Assembly: GCA_949289565.1 (NCBI GenBank)
Contig: CASEOO010000045.1
Span: 29,584 to 93,583, forward strand
DNA: 64,000 nucleotides
Direction: 5' to 3'
From: an uncultured Bacteroidales bacterium
GTDB taxonomy: Bacteria > Bacteroidota > Bacteroidia > Bacteroidales > UBA932
Below, in pieces: positions 28,090-36,546 of this stretch (its first letter is position 1; every line of letters starts with the position of its first letter). Below the pieces are notes generated by a model. That model was given only the letters and a program-made list of their open reading frames with translations. It made no database searches and was not told the DNA's origin. Position numbers and translations under genes: made by a program.

Positions 28090-29620
28090 TGACGGGAAAA
28101 AGATATCATATGATGATCTATACGATTATATCTCCAATAATCTTGATGGAAAACGAATGTTAGAGGTGGAGAAAAATATAGTGGATAATAAAGAGTCGGA
28201 AGATGTTTTCCATATGATGATGTTTGATTATCAATGTGAAAAAGATTATATCGATTCATTGATCGGTGAAGATCCTGAAAATAATGAAATTTTTTTCGAT
28301 CAAAATCGACCAAATTCCGAAAATCAGACTCTATATGGTAAAGACAAACAAAAAAATCTTATTATGGATACTAAAAATTTCAAAGGATTGCCTGAAAATT
28401 TCGAGGCTGTAAAACAAGTAGTGGAAGATCTGACTCCATCTATTGAAAAGATGATTGCCGAAGGTGGCAGGGAAAATTATGAAATGTATGCCCAAGAGCT
28501 GATTCAGGAGCATTGTGGCAAGCCGAAGGAGACTGCGAAAGAAATCGTGGATGATTTATTGTCCGGTATTGCCGAATTTGATTCGCAATATGAGAGTCTG
28601 AAAACACATGATTCGGTCAATGTGTCGGATATCCTTGGCGACAAGTCCGATTCGGAAAAGAAGAATATTGTCATTAATTTTCTTGTAATGCTGAAAGCAT
28701 TTGAGGCCGGGAAAAATTTCTCCGAAAAGGAAATAGAGTCGTTTTACAATGAGTATGATAAACAAGATCTCGAGTCCTTGCTTCCTGAATTGAATGATGC
28801 CATCATGAAAAATGGCATTGTAGATGAAATTATCGGAAAGATGGCTTATGAAGAAGAGCTGACTCCGGAGGAGATCGCCCAGTTCAAAGAGTTGGTGGAG
28901 AAAAATACGCCGGAGAACAAGAGACTGCAGAAATTCTACACTGCTCTCGCTCTGTATCTTGCGACCTATGACGAAAAGATTGATTTGTCAGTAGACGGAA
29001 ACAGGATTGAACCCAAAACTATTGGAGCTTGTGCTGGTGCGGCTGTTGAATTCTCGTCAGTAACTGCGGATCTTGCAGCCGGCAATGTCGATCTTCCGAC
29101 GTGGGCCAAGTGGGTGAAGTATATCTTTGCAGGACTGCTTATTGTGTCATTCATAGTTGCAACCGGTATTATAATAAGCTTTGCAGGAATCGGACTTATG
29201 GTTGTATTGATGGCAATGTTCGGGCAAGGAGTCCTTTCTACGCTTATAGCATTTGCAATCGCAATTCCGGTCATAAAGGTTTTGGTGGACAAGACAGTGG
29301 AGTTTGGCGGGTGGTTGCTTGAAAAACTTGAACAGCCATACGAGAATGCAATAAAGAAACTCGTGTCAGTTGTCGGCTGGGCTGCATCCTTTGCCAAGGG
29401 GCAAATCGACAAGGTGAGGGCACGGATTACGAAGGAATATGGTTCGGAGAATAAAACTGAAGCGACTGCTTCGGTTATGAATGAAAACAAAGAAACGGAG
29501 ACAGTTTCGGATGAGCAGCAGACATCATCAGCACAGGAAAAAGCTGAGAATGAGTACTCAGACAGCGGAAAGAAGAACAGCCGTACTGAAACAGACTTGA
29601 ACTTCGACCTTGCATATTAG
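28082..29620 (+). CDS. Membrane protein with anti-sigma-like N-terminal segment
   Basis: Encodes 512 residues from ATG 28082, overlapping the sigma gene by 8 bases. A TTG at 28070 is less likely. Residues 1-60 (YDDLYDYISNNLDGKRMLEVEKNIVDN) have the shape of anti-sigma N-terminal helices without zinc-binding Cys/His. A long acidic, mostly helical cytoplasmic part follows (about 90-320). Two or three strongly hydrophobic segments come next (about 340-405: YIFAGLLIVSFIVATGIIIS, then LMVVLMAMFGQGVLSTLIAF). An amphipathic region and a low-complexity Glu/Ser/Thr tail come last. An internal ATG at 28363 (MDTKNFKGLPENF) could produce a version without the anti-sigma part. I recognise no whole-protein family. 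Position and coupling suggest it holds the sigma factor at the membrane. Confidence 0.65.
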   Translation: MSNDGKKISYDDLYDYISNNLDGKRMLEVEKNIVDNKESEDVFHMMMFDYQCEKDYIDSLIGEDPENNEIFFDQNRPNSENQTLYGKDKQKNLIMDTKNFKGLPENFEAVKQVVEDLTPSIEKMIAEGGRENYEMYAQELIQEHCGKPKETAKEIVDDLLSGIAEFDSQYESLKTHDSVNVSDILGDKSDSEKKNIVINFLVMLKAFEAGKNFSEKEIESFYNEYDKQDLESLLPELNDAIMKNGIVDEIIGKMAYEEELTPEEIAQFKELVEKNTPENKRLQKFYTALALYLATYDEKIDLSVDGNRIEPKTIGACAGAAVEFSSVTADLAAGNVDLPTWAKWVKYIFAGLLIVSFIVATGIIISFAGIGLMVVLMAMFGQGVLSTLIAFAIAIPVIKVLVDKTVEFGGWLLEKLEQPYENAIKKLVSVVGWAASFAKGQIDKVRARITKEYGSENKTEATASVMNENKETETVSDEQQTSSAQEKAENEYSDSGKKNSRTETDLNFDLAY

Positions 29621-29632
29621 TTTCAAACCTGT

Positions 29633-29671
29633 GAAAGAAGGTGATTGTGTTTTTTAGAGTCACCTTCTTTC
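29633..29671. repeat. 12-bp perfect hairpin inside the accessory operon
   Basis: GAAAGAAGGTGA (29633-29644) and TCACCTTCTTTC (29660-29671) form a perfect 12-bp stem around a 15-base T-rich loop. It lies between the membrane protein stop and the peptidase ATG. The T-run is in the loop and not after the stem, so it is not a standard terminator. It may slow RNA decay or set the ratio of upstream to downstream products. Confidence 0.6.
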
Positions 29672-29691
29672 AATTCATCAGATAAACAGAA

Positions 29692-30408
29692 ATGGATCCG
29701 ATAACGATTGCCATAGGTGCTGCAACTGCAGTTACTATTGTCATAGTAAGAAAAGTCCGGGCAAAAAAAAGACTGGATGCGGAAAAAGACGCTTTCATTA
29801 CAGCTTTGATCGAAGAGAACATGCTTGTAAAAGAGCAAGGAAAGGCATTGGCGCAAGTCGTGGCGCAGAATGCGACTGCATACATGAAAGAATCTCCAGA
29901 TCTGATATTGGAACAAAAATGTGCCAATGTCCTGAAAGACTTTTTCCCTGATGGAATAGAGGCAAAATTCAACACTTTGCAGACGGAAGAAAGCAAGGAA
30001 AAGTTTGTTAAGGACCTGATATCAAAATTGAAAGATGTGATGGGGGTGGGCTTGAATGCCGTTATTTTCAAGGGTTTGGATGCCACTGATTGTGGCGTGT
30101 ATCAATATATGGATGAAGAATACGGCAAGACCATTACGCTTAACAAAATTTATCTGTCAGAAAATCCGGTAGAATTAATCAAAACTGTTATTCATGAAAT
30201 GAAACATGCAGTACAATTTGAGGCAATATTCGAGGGGAATAAATTAGGATATTCTGACCAAAGGCTTGCGCAATGGCTTAGATGCATCGGGAAAGACAAT
30301 TATGTCAAGGGGGACTATTGCTATGAAGCGTATGCGCTTCAGGCAGTAGAACTTGATGCCAATATGTTTGTTGATGGTGTCATGGAAGAATTCGGTAAAA
30401 GCAATTAA
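29692..30408 (+). CDS. Membrane-anchored putative zinc metallopeptidase (HExxH)
   Basis: Encodes 238 residues. An N-terminal hydrophobic segment (ITIAIGAATAVTIVIV) followed by basic RKVRAKKR predicts one anchor with the rest in the cytoplasm. The zincin motif is HEMKH (H168, E169, H172) followed by AVQFE. The third metal ligand is probably a Glu in YEAYALQAVELDAN (E212 or E220). The HExxHAVQ...E..A arrangement recalls DUF4157-like and other small gluzincins. It is separated from the anti-sigma-like gene by a hairpin and precedes a short unknown gene by 13 bases. A peptidase next to a membrane-bound anti-sigma-like protein could control its turnover. That is inference, and the substrate could equally be unrelated. 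Confidence 0.68.
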   Translation: MDPITIAIGAATAVTIVIVRKVRAKKRLDAEKDAFITALIEENMLVKEQGKALAQVVAQNATAYMKESPDLILEQKCANVLKDFFPDGIEAKFNTLQTEESKEKFVKDLISKLKDVMGVGLNAVIFKGLDATDCGVYQYMDEEYGKTITLNKIYLSENPVELIKTVIHEMKHAVQFEAIFEGNKLGYSDQRLAQWLRCIGKDNYVKGDYCYEAYALQAVELDANMFVDGVMEEFGKSN

Positions 30409-30421
30409 CTGGAATGAAGAG

Positions 30422-30883
30422 ATGAAATATAAAGATATTTGCGACTTGTTCGTAGACAAAACGATTAAAATCAGGACGGCTGTACGCGTCTCATTCTGTA
30501 AACCGTATGTGAGAAAGGCTGTTAATGAATGGTTGAAATCAGGAATAGAGCCCGATTTGACTGTGGAACTTAAGTTTGGACGCCAGGAAAAATCCATTGA
30601 ATTGTCTGCACAGTCACTTATACATGATTATGGCTTGTCTCCGTTGGATGCTCTTTTATTCATAGATTGGGCCAACAGGTCACCACAGGATGCGTTGCAG
30701 GCATTGCAGTCTTTGAGACATAAGTCTACATTTGTTCCGGTTTCCATAACTGAAGAAATGTGGAAACAGGTAACACCGGAAGTTATGGAGGAATATCGAA
30801 AACTTGTGTCCGAAGACAAGTTGAAGCAGGAAAGAATAGAGCGGCGGTATAACGAAATAGCAAACAGGGAAATCGATGAATAG
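30422..30883 (+). CDS. Conserved-looking hypothetical protein of the accessory operon
   Basis: Encodes 153 residues from ATG 30422 (MKYKDICDLF). A longer frame from 30353 would overlap the peptidase gene heavily and is not supported. There is no signal peptide or membrane segment. The sequence is mainly helical and charged, with VELKFGRQEKSIELSAQSLIHDYGLSPLDALLFIDWANRSP in the middle and a coiled, basic/acidic C-terminus (KLVSEDKLKQERIERRYNEI). I do not recognise the family. Its stop overlaps the start of the AAA+ ATPase gene by 8 bases, so it is translationally coupled and could be an adaptor or substrate-delivery partner for that ATPase. Confidence 0.7.
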   Translation: MKYKDICDLFVDKTIKIRTAVRVSFCKPYVRKAVNEWLKSGIEPDLTVELKFGRQEKSIELSAQSLIHDYGLSPLDALLFIDWANRSPQDALQALQSLRHKSTFVPVSITEEMWKQVTPEVMEEYRKLVSEDKLKQERIERRYNEIANREIDE

Positions 30884-32948
30884 TGAGTCTGTGGCATACT
30901 TGAGAAGCCAGTATGGCAAAGTTCAGGAAAAGATTAAATATGCCCTTCTTTCCGGGAAGCCTGTAATTTTCCTGCATACGCAAGAGATGGACATTGTTAA
31001 TTATCTGATTGACAATAAATCGATTTATAAAGATTATAGTACGTTTTCTGATGTCGATAATGTCAAAGATGATCCCCTGCGTTATATAATGGACCTACGT
31101 GTATCGGATTCTGGTATTCCCGTTACATTTACGAAGCCGAGATTATTCATATTATATAATATTGACGCAGACGGGAAGGGAAAGCTGGATTCTGATATCA
31201 GTACCGGGTTGTCGCGTTTCATTCAGCTATATACGGGCATGTCATTGCAAGGAAAAGTTAGAAGCCAAGGTATTCCGGATGCAGTAAAACGCACCGTTGT
31301 CATAGTCGTGATTCCCGCTATTGTTGAAATGCCGAAGGATCTGGAAACCTATTCTGAATATATAAGTGTGGAAGCAATGGAAGATGATGAAATGAAGGCT
31401 TTCATTACTTCTGAGATTGTGAAATTGACGGATGGCTCAGCCGCATGTATGGCATCGGACAGCTATGGTTATGTGTTTCTGGAAAACAAAGATTTTCTTA
31501 GTGGTCTTGCAAGAAATTTCAATGGTTTGACAAGAACGAAAATCAGTCAGATTCTCATACAGATAAAGCAGGAAATAGGGGTAGAATGTTTAAGAAACGG
31601 TGATCTGAATAACGATATACTGAAGATAATACGGGCGGAGAAGGAAAAGTTGATTGCAAACTCTACGATACTTACCCTTATAAGGCAAAGTTCGAAAAAA
31701 ACTGCTGCAGGTCTGGAAAATCTGGAAAGGTATCTGGAAAAGAAACGCAAGATCATTAAAGATCTTGAAGCAAACAGAAGACAATGGGGTACAGATGTCC
31801 CAAAAGGCGTGCTTGTATCTGGCATACCAGGAAGTGGCAAGTCTCTGATGGCCAAAACCGCAGCAAGTATGCTCGGTCTCCCGTTGATAAAAATGGATAT
31901 GGGAGATGTCCAGAATAAATATGTAGGTTCGTCCGAACGGAGAATGGTTGAGACCTTGGCTCTTGTAGAAGCTATGTCTCCATGCGTATTGTGGATAGAT
32001 GAAATTGAGAAATCCTTGTCGGGAAGTGCGGGTCAGAGCAGCAATGATGTAACCAAACGTTTGTTCGGCAAATTTCTGACATGGATGCAGGAAAAAGAAG
32101 AGAAGCATATCTGCTGTTTTGTATTTGCTACTGCAAATGATATCAGTTCATTACCGTCCGAGCTTTTCAGGAGCGGACGTTTTGATGCCAAGTTCAGCAC
32201 ATATATGCCTTCATCCGGGGAGTGCGGGGAAATTTTCGCATCGCTTATAAACAAACAGAATAAGGACTATGTGGAAAATTTGGAGAAAGAAGGAATAGAA
32301 AGTGATTATCAGCTTTTTGATTCATCAAAACTTGATGCCCGGTTATTTGAAACATACTTAAACAGTGACCTGTGCCTTCCTGAAAAGGTAGATAGGGATT
32401 CATCGAGAGTGACCAGAGCCAACAAGTTTTTTACGGGGTCTGATATTGAGAATGTAGTGAAAGTCGCCAAGGAGATCTATGTTCTGGAAGCACCTCATCG
32501 TTCGGTTTCAGGGAATTTCGTATATGATACCGAGCTTTTCAAACTATGTATTGAGGAGTCTTTAATGCAAGTCCGTACTTATGGAGAAACAGATCTCTTG
32601 AATATTGCGAGTTGCTATGCAGGGCTGGCATACAATAATTTTACACCTGCCTCAGGAACGGATATTATGCCGATATCCGGATACGATGAAGCTAGAAAAG
32701 AGATGATTGATGGCAGTAAGCAACACGTGTTGTATAAGTATCAACCGAAAATGCACATAAATCTCAGAAGAAAATACGGATTGAGGAAAAATGTTTCGGA
32801 ATATAATGTTGAGAAAACGTCTGATACAGAAAAGGATTTTTATGAGAACCTTGGAACAGATTATAACAGATGCTTGTATTGCATAGTCCGCAATGTCTTG
32901 AATGAGTCACGGGAAGAAATTATAGCTAAAAGAAAAGGCACAAGATAA
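30876..32948 (+). CDS. AAA+ ATPase, Ycf46/FtsH-like ATPase core
   Basis: Cytoplasmic AAA+ ATPase of 690 residues. The Walker A GIPGSGKS (316-323), Walker B CVLWIDEIEK (D375, E376) and arginine-finger segment ELFRSGRFD (R432, R435) are all intact, so it should hydrolyse ATP as a ring. The pore-loop region reads DVQNKYVGSSERRMVE. The N-terminal 300 residues contain a second, degenerate nucleotide-binding-like fold (GKPVIFLHTQEMDIV), as in Ycf46-type proteins. The C-terminal 130 residues (after LNIASCYAGLAYN) are not recognised. There is no protease domain. It overlaps the preceding small gene by 8 bases. Probably a remodelling or unfolding machine for another product of this operon. Confidence 0.85.
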   Translation: MNSESVAYLRSQYGKVQEKIKYALLSGKPVIFLHTQEMDIVNYLIDNKSIYKDYSTFSDVDNVKDDPLRYIMDLRVSDSGIPVTFTKPRLFILYNIDADGKGKLDSDISTGLSRFIQLYTGMSLQGKVRSQGIPDAVKRTVVIVVIPAIVEMPKDLETYSEYISVEAMEDDEMKAFITSEIVKLTDGSAACMASDSYGYVFLENKDFLSGLARNFNGLTRTKISQILIQIKQEIGVECLRNGDLNNDILKIIRAEKEKLIANSTILTLIRQSSKKTAAGLENLERYLEKKRKIIKDLEANRRQWGTDVPKGVLVSGIPGSGKSLMAKTAASMLGLPLIKMDMGDVQNKYVGSSERRMVETLALVEAMSPCVLWIDEIEKSLSGSAGQSSNDVTKRLFGKFLTWMQEKEEKHICCFVFATANDISSLPSELFRSGRFDAKFSTYMPSSGECGEIFASLINKQNKDYVENLEKEGIESDYQLFDSSKLDARLFETYLNSDLCLPEKVDRDSSRVTRANKFFTGSDIENVVKVAKEIYVLEAPHRSVSGNFVYDTELFKLCIEESLMQVRTYGETDLLNIASCYAGLAYNNFTPASGTDIMPISGYDEARKEMIDGSKQHVLYKYQPKMHINLRRKYGLRKNVSEYNVEKTSDTEKDFYENLGTDYNRCLYCIVRNVLNESREEIIAKRKGTR

Positions 32949-32959
32949 ATCCAGATTCT

Positions 32960-33940
32960 ATGAAACTTAATGGTGTTTTGATATTTAGAATAACCGATTT
33001 CAGGCGATATTTTGATTTCCCTTCATTCTGGTCTGAAAAGGATGAATTTTTCCGGCTTGTCAAACCATATGACATTCTTGATGACTTCTTTTTCGATACG
33101 GAACAGGAGAAAAAGTATTGTGCAGTGCTTTTCAGGTGTTTGAGACGCTATGACAACCTGTGGACTGAAATCAGATCTGCCGGGACAAAATCAGTGTTTA
33201 TTACGTATGTGTCGGATAACTGCAGACAACGGATGCATGAACCGTTTATTCACGAATTGACAGAGACCCAGATACGATGCTACAGATTAATAGAAAGCAA
33301 GTCAAAGGACAGGTATGCCGTACTTGGGCTTTTTTCTTTGTATATGATGCTCGGTTATATGCCTGATGAGACGGAAGTGTACAGCGCTTTGGATGTTATA
33401 GGCGGCCGGGATACTGGACTTGATGACAGTGTTGTACCATTGAGGGAAGATATGGTTTTGGTATCATACGATGAATGGGAAACTCCGGAGTATCCGCTGA
33501 TGATAAAAACTCTTGTCAATATGGGGATTTCTGATATAAGAATTTCCCCTGACAAAAATTCCCGGCGGGATAGCACAGTACTGAAACAGGGAGAGTGCGT
33601 GAATTGTATATTCCATGAAAACAAATGTTACAGAATCCTCAAACATAAAGACTCAAAAGGGGGATTTGATTTCAGGATACAGTACAATAGCAGAACCCGT
33701 AAAACAGATCTGCAGATTAAGAAGATACTGTCAGGAGAAACAAGGGATATAGAAGATGTCGTGTCTTTCTATGCTGATAATAGCGGATATGTCCTGGTTA
33801 AATCTGATGGGAGTTATTATCTGCATCAATTGGTAACGATGGCGAAATTTTTAAATAATTTACAACAAGAGTCTATTCTGACTGTGTCAAAAGACGAAAA
33901 TGGAATAATAAGAGTAGTAACAGCTGAAAATATTTATTGA
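32960..33940 (+). CDS. Hypothetical protein of the accessory operon
   Basis: Encodes 326 residues, soluble, with no signal or membrane segment. It starts 11 bases after the AAA+ gene and ends one base before the next ATG, so it is clearly in the same operon. Two parts can be seen: an N-terminal helical region (FRRYFDFPSFWSEKDEFF through DRYAVLGLFSLYMMLGYMP, about residues 12-130) and a C-terminal beta-rich region (QGECVNCIFHENKCYRILKH, DIEDVVSFYADNSGYVLVKS). The second region contains a Cys-x2-Cys...Cys pattern (CVNCIF...C) that could bind a metal. I recognise no family and assign no function. Confidence 0.68.
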   Translation: MKLNGVLIFRITDFRRYFDFPSFWSEKDEFFRLVKPYDILDDFFFDTEQEKKYCAVLFRCLRRYDNLWTEIRSAGTKSVFITYVSDNCRQRMHEPFIHELTETQIRCYRLIESKSKDRYAVLGLFSLYMMLGYMPDETEVYSALDVIGGRDTGLDDSVVPLREDMVLVSYDEWETPEYPLMIKTLVNMGISDIRISPDKNSRRDSTVLKQGECVNCIFHENKCYRILKHKDSKGGFDFRIQYNSRTRKTDLQIKKILSGETRDIEDVVSFYADNSGYVLVKSDGSYYLHQLVTMAKFLNNLQQESILTVSKDENGIIRVVTAENIY

Positions 33941-33941
33941 A

Positions 33942-34688
33942 ATGAGGAAAGAGACATTATTAAAACTAAATGAGTTGCTGGCATGTAATGTAGCTGAGGA
34001 AGAGCTGCAGGAGTTGTGCAGGTCATCTGTAAAAAATGAATTCGAATGGATGTCTGATGCGATTGATAAAAAGATGCTTGTCGACAAAGTGGTCAGGTTG
34101 ATGAACTTCCCTGTCGTAGTTTCGGACTCTATGCCGGTGTGTTCAAAACGAGAGGTTGATAAAAAGCTATACGTCATTTTATTGTTATGTGCGGTAATAT
34201 ACTTGGTTTTGAACTTGATATGCAACTTGACTTTTCTGGGTTGGATTATATCTACTATTGCAATGTTTCTTTTAATCTACTTTTTTCAAAGTAGTTCGGG
34301 CAATAAAGTATCTGGGAAAGTACAAGTACTATACAAATCCGCTGATGAAATTGCTATGGAGATAGACAAAGTCGTAAATTATCTTAATGGCATGATGAGA
34401 CAGGACAAGGAGTCTGATTTCCCGATGGAGAGAAATCCGTATTTGCCACTTTTAAGACAGATATATAATAAGGCTATTGAAACTGATGATGAAATAGAAA
34501 GGAAAAAATTGATATGGACTTTAGAAAATGCCGGATATTCAATGATTGAATATTCTGATGAATGTAGTGATATGTTTGAAAAATATGAGTCTAAGATTAC
34601 TCAGGTGACAACAACGGCTAAGGCATTGATAAATCAAAAGACGAAATTGTGCATATTTAAAGGAATTGTAGTTTTCCCAATTAAATAA
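33942..34688 (+). CDS. Hypothetical two-helix membrane protein of the accessory operon
   Basis: Encodes 248 residues. Two hydrophobic segments lie next to each other at about residues 74-113 (LYVILLLCAVIYLVLNLICN and LGWIISTIAMFLLIYFF) and form a hairpin in the membrane. The N-terminal 70 residues resemble short helical bundles (LLKLNELLACNVAEEELQEL), and the C-terminal 130 are helical and charged. The ATG follows the previous stop after one base and the next gene begins 27 bases later. I recognise no family. The helix-hairpin-helix architecture with flanking cytoplasmic parts would suit an anchor for the ATPases encoded beside it, but there is no direct evidence. Confidence 0.68.
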   Translation: MRKETLLKLNELLACNVAEEELQELCRSSVKNEFEWMSDAIDKKMLVDKVVRLMNFPVVVSDSMPVCSKREVDKKLYVILLLCAVIYLVLNLICNLTFLGWIISTIAMFLLIYFFQSSSGNKVSGKVQVLYKSADEIAMEIDKVVNYLNGMMRQDKESDFPMERNPYLPLLRQIYNKAIETDDEIERKKLIWTLENAGYSMIEYSDECSDMFEKYESKITQVTTTAKALINQKTKLCIFKGIVVFPIK

Positions 34689-34715
34689 AGTGTTTGATAT
34701 TAATAATATAGATGT

Positions 34716-36479
34716 ATGAATTATATTTTAGGAATAGATTTTGGCCATGGTGAAACCGCTGCATCATATATGTTGTTTGATGATACGGTGAAGATTGACA
34801 AGAACCAGATTAAAGGAGTCAGATTACAGCCGTCTACGAATAAAGACCAGTACAAAATTGCGTCAACGATACATCAGTCCAAGGATGGTGAGTATAAATT
34901 AGACGCGGCATACGGAAACTTAAAATTAGCATTTAAAAGTAAGATTACACAAGGCCTTGATATTGATGCACCGTTAAATAGATATAGCGAGCACGATCAG
35001 AAGATTGTAAATAATCTTCGCGCATTTCGGGCATTTATCAAGGCGGTGTATAGTAACGCCCTTAAGTATAATTCCGACGTTTTTCAGAGCGATGGGGCTA
35101 ATGTGGATTTGTATATTGCTGCGCCGACAAAGTGGACGTCCGACGAAAAATTGGCATATAAGAATTTTGTTGAAAAAGCCTTAAACAAGAAAGTGGGATG
35201 GGTGATAAGTGAAAGTGAAGCAGCTTTTTTTGCGAAGCATGAAAAGGGGGCTGTACTTGTTGTGGATTATGGTTCCAGTACTATTGATTATACCCTAGTT
35301 ATCGATAACGAAAAAAATGACATAGATAAGTGTTCCAATGACACTTATGGCGCTGGAGTCATTGATCAAGAATTCTTCAATGCATACAGGAATACCGATG
35401 ATTATAAGGAAAAATTATCAATTGCAAAATCCGAATTAAGACGCACGGGGAATATGCATATTGACATAGATTCTTTTATATTGTTTTGGATGAGAAAAGC
35501 CAAAGAAATAGCTTATACTGATAACGCCCCATTTATAGAGATGTCAGGCCATTTAAAGGCTATAGCTCCAGATTGTAATGATGTGGAATTCAAATGGACA
35601 TGTTTTGATTTCGAGAAGTTGATTAATGATTATAAGTCTATAATTGTTAAGGATTTTCAAGATCTGAAAGAAGAAGTTGACAATGTTTTGAGAGCACGAG
35701 GAATTAATTGCTTGTCTAAAATTATCTTGAGTGGTGGAGCATCAATTATGCCGTGGGTTTCAGATAGCTTGTCTTCTATATGGGGTATTGATCCAGTCCG
35801 AGATTCTACGCCATCGTATGTTGTGTCAGATGGAATTGTATATTATGCAGCTGCACAGGAGTCAGGGCGAAAGAAAATTATGGATTATCTGGATAAACTG
35901 GATTTTATGGAGATGTATAAAGATTGTGACACTATGTCAACCAGAGACATTATAGAGAAGTTGCTCCCTCCTGTACTTGCAAAATATCAGAATGATACAC
36001 AACATACTACAGGGGAAGATCTATGTGATATGCTGAAGGAATTTTTTGATGGACTTACCGACAGACCTGAATATGGCAAGAATTTTCGAAATTCCTTTAA
36101 TAAGAAAATGGGCGAAAAAGTAAATGTGGCTCTGCGGTCGTCATTAAAAGAAGTTTTCGATTATGATTTGAAATGCGAAATAGAGATGCATTTGCCCCAA
36201 GTACCAATCGTACCGTTTGGTGAAATGGAGCATTCAATTCGTCAATGGATAGAGAGTTCCGCCCCAAATGCCTTTCCCTTTTTTAGATGGGATAAATCGA
36301 GAAAGAGTAGTGAACGCATAAAACTTGCTGATGGTTGTTATAATGCAGCGACTTCGATATCATTGCAATACGACTTCAAAGGGACGGAGAATGATTTTAT
36401 CATGAGCCTTAAAACTATGATAACGGATAAGGCCATGGACATATTTAATGACCGGCAACTTTTTAAGACTATCAGGTAA
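34716..36479 (+). CDS. Hsp70/actin-fold ATPase
   Basis: Encodes 587 residues. The N-terminal ~390 form a sugar-kinase/Hsp70/actin ATPase fold: phosphate-1 loop IDFGHGETAASY (about 6-17), phosphate-2 loop VLVVDYGSSTIDYTLV (about 180-195) and adenosine motif IILSGGASIMPWV (about 333-345). A typical DnaK substrate domain with its beta-sandwich is not evident. The last 190 residues are mostly helical (TTGEDLCDMLKEFFDGLTD) and unrecognised. It begins 27 bases after the membrane-hairpin gene. Such proteins can be chaperone-like or filament-forming. Here it accompanies an AAA+ ATPase and a metallopeptidase, which suggests protein remodelling. Fold call is good, function is open. Confidence 0.75.
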   Translation: MNYILGIDFGHGETAASYMLFDDTVKIDKNQIKGVRLQPSTNKDQYKIASTIHQSKDGEYKLDAAYGNLKLAFKSKITQGLDIDAPLNRYSEHDQKIVNNLRAFRAFIKAVYSNALKYNSDVFQSDGANVDLYIAAPTKWTSDEKLAYKNFVEKALNKKVGWVISESEAAFFAKHEKGAVLVVDYGSSTIDYTLVIDNEKNDIDKCSNDTYGAGVIDQEFFNAYRNTDDYKEKLSIAKSELRRTGNMHIDIDSFILFWMRKAKEIAYTDNAPFIEMSGHLKAIAPDCNDVEFKWTCFDFEKLINDYKSIIVKDFQDLKEEVDNVLRARGINCLSKIILSGGASIMPWVSDSLSSIWGIDPVRDSTPSYVVSDGIVYYAAAQESGRKKIMDYLDKLDFMEMYKDCDTMSTRDIIEKLLPPVLAKYQNDTQHTTGEDLCDMLKEFFDGLTDRPEYGKNFRNSFNKKMGEKVNVALRSSLKEVFDYDLKCEIEMHLPQVPIVPFGEMEHSIRQWIESSAPNAFPFFRWDKSRKSSERIKLADGCYNAATSISLQYDFKGTENDFIMSLKTMITDKAMDIFNDRQLFKTIR

Positions 36480-36546
36480 TTGTCTGCCTCAAAATTCTCA
36501 GAAACATTCTTAATAGGAATCTAAGAAGTATTATAAAAGATAATAG

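Noticed and set aside
30353..30421. Earlier start for the small gene before the AAA+ ATPase
   Set aside because: It would overlap the peptidase gene by about 55 bases, whereas ATG 30422 gives a clean 13-base gap.
34716..36479. Hsp70-like protein as housekeeping DnaK or plasmid ParM
   Set aside because: It lacks an evident DnaK substrate-binding domain and chaperone neighbours, and no plasmid partition or replication genes are present.
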